5,858 bases of DNA from an uncultured Clostridia bacterium (GTDB taxonomy: Bacteria > Bacillota > Clostridia > Oscillospirales > Butyricicoccaceae): contig CANUCM010000121.1 of assembly GCA_947856675.1 (NCBI GenBank), positions 1 through 5,858 of the forward strand, written 5' to 3'. The translations under genes were made by a program, and so were the position numbers. Of this stretch, positions 4,598 through 5,858 are shown one piece after another; position 1 is the first letter of the stretch, and each line of letters starts with the position of its first letter. Under the pieces are notes generated by a model that had not been told where the DNA came from, did not search any database, and worked only from the letters and a program-made list of their open reading frames with translations.

Positions 4598-5713
4598 GTG
4601 GGGGTCAAACCTTTGCGCACGACGCGGGCCGTCGTGGATCTCGGCGCGCTGGAAAACAACGTCCGGCGCGTGCGCGCGCAGGCGGAAACGGAAATCATGG
4701 CCGTTATCAAGGCCGACGCTTACGGCCACGGCGCCTGCGCGATGAAAGACGCGCTGCAGGAGCTGGGCGTCGGGCGCTTTGCCGTGGCCGCGCTCAATGA
4801 GGCCTTTGAGCTTTTGCGGCAGGGCCCCGGGCGCGTCATGATTCTGGGCTATACGCCCGACTCGCTTTTGAGCGAGGCGGCGGACATGGGCGCCGAGCTG
4901 ACGGTGTGCTCGCTGCACCAGGCAGAGCTTTTGTCGGGCGCGGGGCGCCGGGCGCGCGTTCACATCAAGGTGGACAGCGGCATGCACCGCCTGGGCTTTT
5001 CGCCGGACGAGGACTCGCTTGCGCAGGCCGCGGGCATTTTTGCGCTGCCGGGCATCGAGGTCGGGAGCGTTTACACCCACCTGGCGCTTAAGGACCGCGA
5101 AAGCGACGAGCGGCAGTTTGCCGTCTTTTCGGAGTTTTGCAGCCGGCTTTTTGAGCGCACGGGACGTTCAGTGCCGCGCCACGTGTGCGACGGGCTGGGC
5201 ATGTGCCGTTATCCGCACATGCGCCTTGACATGGTGCGCCCGGGCGGGGCGCTGTACGGCTTCGGCGAGGTTTCGGGGCTGCGCCCGGTCATGACGCTGC
5301 GTTCGCAGGTGGCGTGCGTGCACACCGTGCCGGCCGGCGAGGGCGTCGGCTACGACCTTTTGGACCCCGCACCCCATGCGCGGCGCATTGCAACGCTGCC
5401 CTTCGGCTATTCCGACGGCGTGCCGCGCAGCTTAAGCTGCGGCGCGGGGCACGTTGTGATACGCGGGCAGAAAGCGCCCTTTGCGGGGCTTTTGTGCATG
5501 GATATGTGCATGGCGGACGTCACCGGCATCGGGGGCGTGCGCGAGGGCGACGAGGTGTTTGTCATCGGCGGGCATGAAAACGCCATGACCTTTCCGGGCA
5601 TTGCCGCGCAGTGCGGCTTAAACCGCAACGGCGTGCAGAGCGGCATAGCCCGGCGGGTGCCGAGGGTTTATATGAAGGGAAACGAGGTATGGCGCGTGCG
5701 CGGGCTTGTGTGA
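4598..5713 (+). CDS. alr: Alanine racemase family protein (PLP-dependent, fold type III)
   Basis: A 371-residue protein of normal Alr length with a TIM-barrel domain (to about 230) and a C-terminal beta domain. It should use PLP to interconvert L- and D-alanine for peptidoglycan. The PLP lysine is Lys38 in IKADAYGHG (37-45). Other landmarks are DSGMHRLGF (126-134, Arg131 binding substrate carboxylate), YTHLA (159-163), DMVRPGGALYGF (211-222, Arg214 facing the pyridine nitrogen), the catalytic Tyr252 in GVGYD (249-253), LPFGYSDGVPR (267-277), LCMDM (299-303) and ARRVPRVY (351-358). Compared by memory with the Geobacillus enzyme, residues equivalent to Asn203, Ser204 and Tyr354 appear as Asp198, Gly199 and Arg352, so PLP-phosphate contacts differ and substrate preference could too. 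The GTG start is supported by GGGAG 9 nt upstream and by a promoter at 4535-4563; the frame is open to 4520 but that start is unlikely. A MATE gene follows after 28 nt, probably co-transcribed. Confidence 0.9.
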   Translation: MGVKPLRTTRAVVDLGALENNVRRVRAQAETEIMAVIKADAYGHGACAMKDALQELGVGRFAVAALNEAFELLRQGPGRVMILGYTPDSLLSEAADMGAELTVCSLHQAELLSGAGRRARVHIKVDSGMHRLGFSPDEDSLAQAAGIFALPGIEVGSVYTHLALKDRESDERQFAVFSEFCSRLFERTGRSVPRHVCDGLGMCRYPHMRLDMVRPGGALYGFGEVSGLRPVMTLRSQVACVHTVPAGEGVGYDLLDPAPHARRIATLPFGYSDGVPRSLSCGAGHVVIRGQKAPFAGLLCMDMCMADVTGIGGVREGDEVFVIGGHENAMTFPGIAAQCGLNRNGVQSGIARRVPRVYMKGNEVWRVRGLV

Positions 5714-5741
5714 CGCGCGCCGGACGGGCAAAGGAGGAAGT

Positions 5742-5858
5742 ATGAAAAAACGTCAGACTGCCGCGGCGGTCGATATGACATCGGGCAGCCCCATGCGCCA
5801 CATTGCGGTGTTTGCGCTGCCGCTGCTTGCGGGCAACGTTCTGCAGCAGCTGTACAAC
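5742..5858 (+). CDS. MATE-family multidrug/metabolite efflux transporter, N-terminal fragment
   Basis: The first 39 codons of a gene that runs off the right edge. After a short polar leader the sequence SPMRHIAVFALPLLAGNVLQ (16-35), then QLYN (36-39), matches the typical first helix of clostridial MATE proteins (a GSP...FALPLLLGN...QQLYN pattern). MATE proteins export drugs or metabolites by Na+ or H+ antiport through twelve membrane helices; only the beginning of helix 1 is seen here, and the substrate is unknown. The ATG at 5742 follows AAGGAGG (5731-5737) by 4 nt, a close but usable spacing. An internal ATG at codon 12 has no binding site. The 28-nt gap to the racemase gene with no terminator suggests one operon. 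Whether the gene is intact cannot be judged. Confidence 0.85.
   Translation, partial: MKKRQTAAAVDMTSGSPMRHIAVFALPLLAGNVLQQLYN

Noticed and set aside
4439..5080. A 213-codon minus-strand frame opposite the racemase and across the divergent promoter
   Set aside because: It has no domain signal, overlaps a conserved enzyme antisense, and its 3' end runs through the pduL promoter and start.

Overview
The window looks like a piece of a GC-rich Firmicutes chromosome, most likely a gut-type Clostridia (Oscillospiraceae/Ruminococcaceae-like). This rests on strong AGGAGG-type ribosome binding sites, several GTG starts, a clostridial-type ArsC/Spx-like protein, a stand-alone PduL and an MBOAT/SGNR pair. 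The taxon is inferred from protein style, not from a marker gene.

Layout. The + strand opens with the last 29 codons of an unidentified protein (1-90), which ends in a bidirectional terminator hairpin (about 99-128) shared with the convergent minus-strand genes. Four tightly packed minus-strand genes follow, in transcription order: an EamA/DMT-type transporter (2879-3793), a small ArsC/Spx-like thioredoxin-fold protein (2560-2907), an MBOAT membrane O-acyltransferase (1096-2538) and its SGNR/GDSL-like exported partner (127-1080). The first two overlap by 29 nt, and the other junctions are 21 and 15 nt, so this is very probably one operon. Upstream of it, also on the minus strand, lies a PduL-type phosphotransacylase gene (3874-4446), separated by 80 nt that hold a strong GC-rich hairpin. 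A 151-nt divergent promoter region (4447-4597) separates pduL from a plus-strand pair: an alanine racemase family gene (4598-5713) and the start of a MATE-family transporter gene that runs off the right edge (5742 onward).

How the genes fit together. The MBOAT and SGNR proteins form the familiar two-part machine that carries acyl groups (usually acetyl) across the membrane and places them on an extracellular polymer. The racemase may supply D-alanine or a related D-amino acid for the cell wall. PduL interconverts acyl-CoA and acyl-phosphate. A shared cell-envelope or acyl-supply theme is possible but is inference; the EamA and MATE substrates cannot be read from sequence.

No clearly new biological system is visible. 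The points most worth a second look are the racemase, where several canonical PLP-contact residues appear changed; a 7-bp word (GGTATCC/GGATACC) found three times, only in the two gaps flanking pduL; and extra cysteines in the ArsC/Spx-like protein. No gene-free stretch exceeds 300 bases. No tRNA, rRNA, CRISPR, insertion sequence or riboswitch was recognised.
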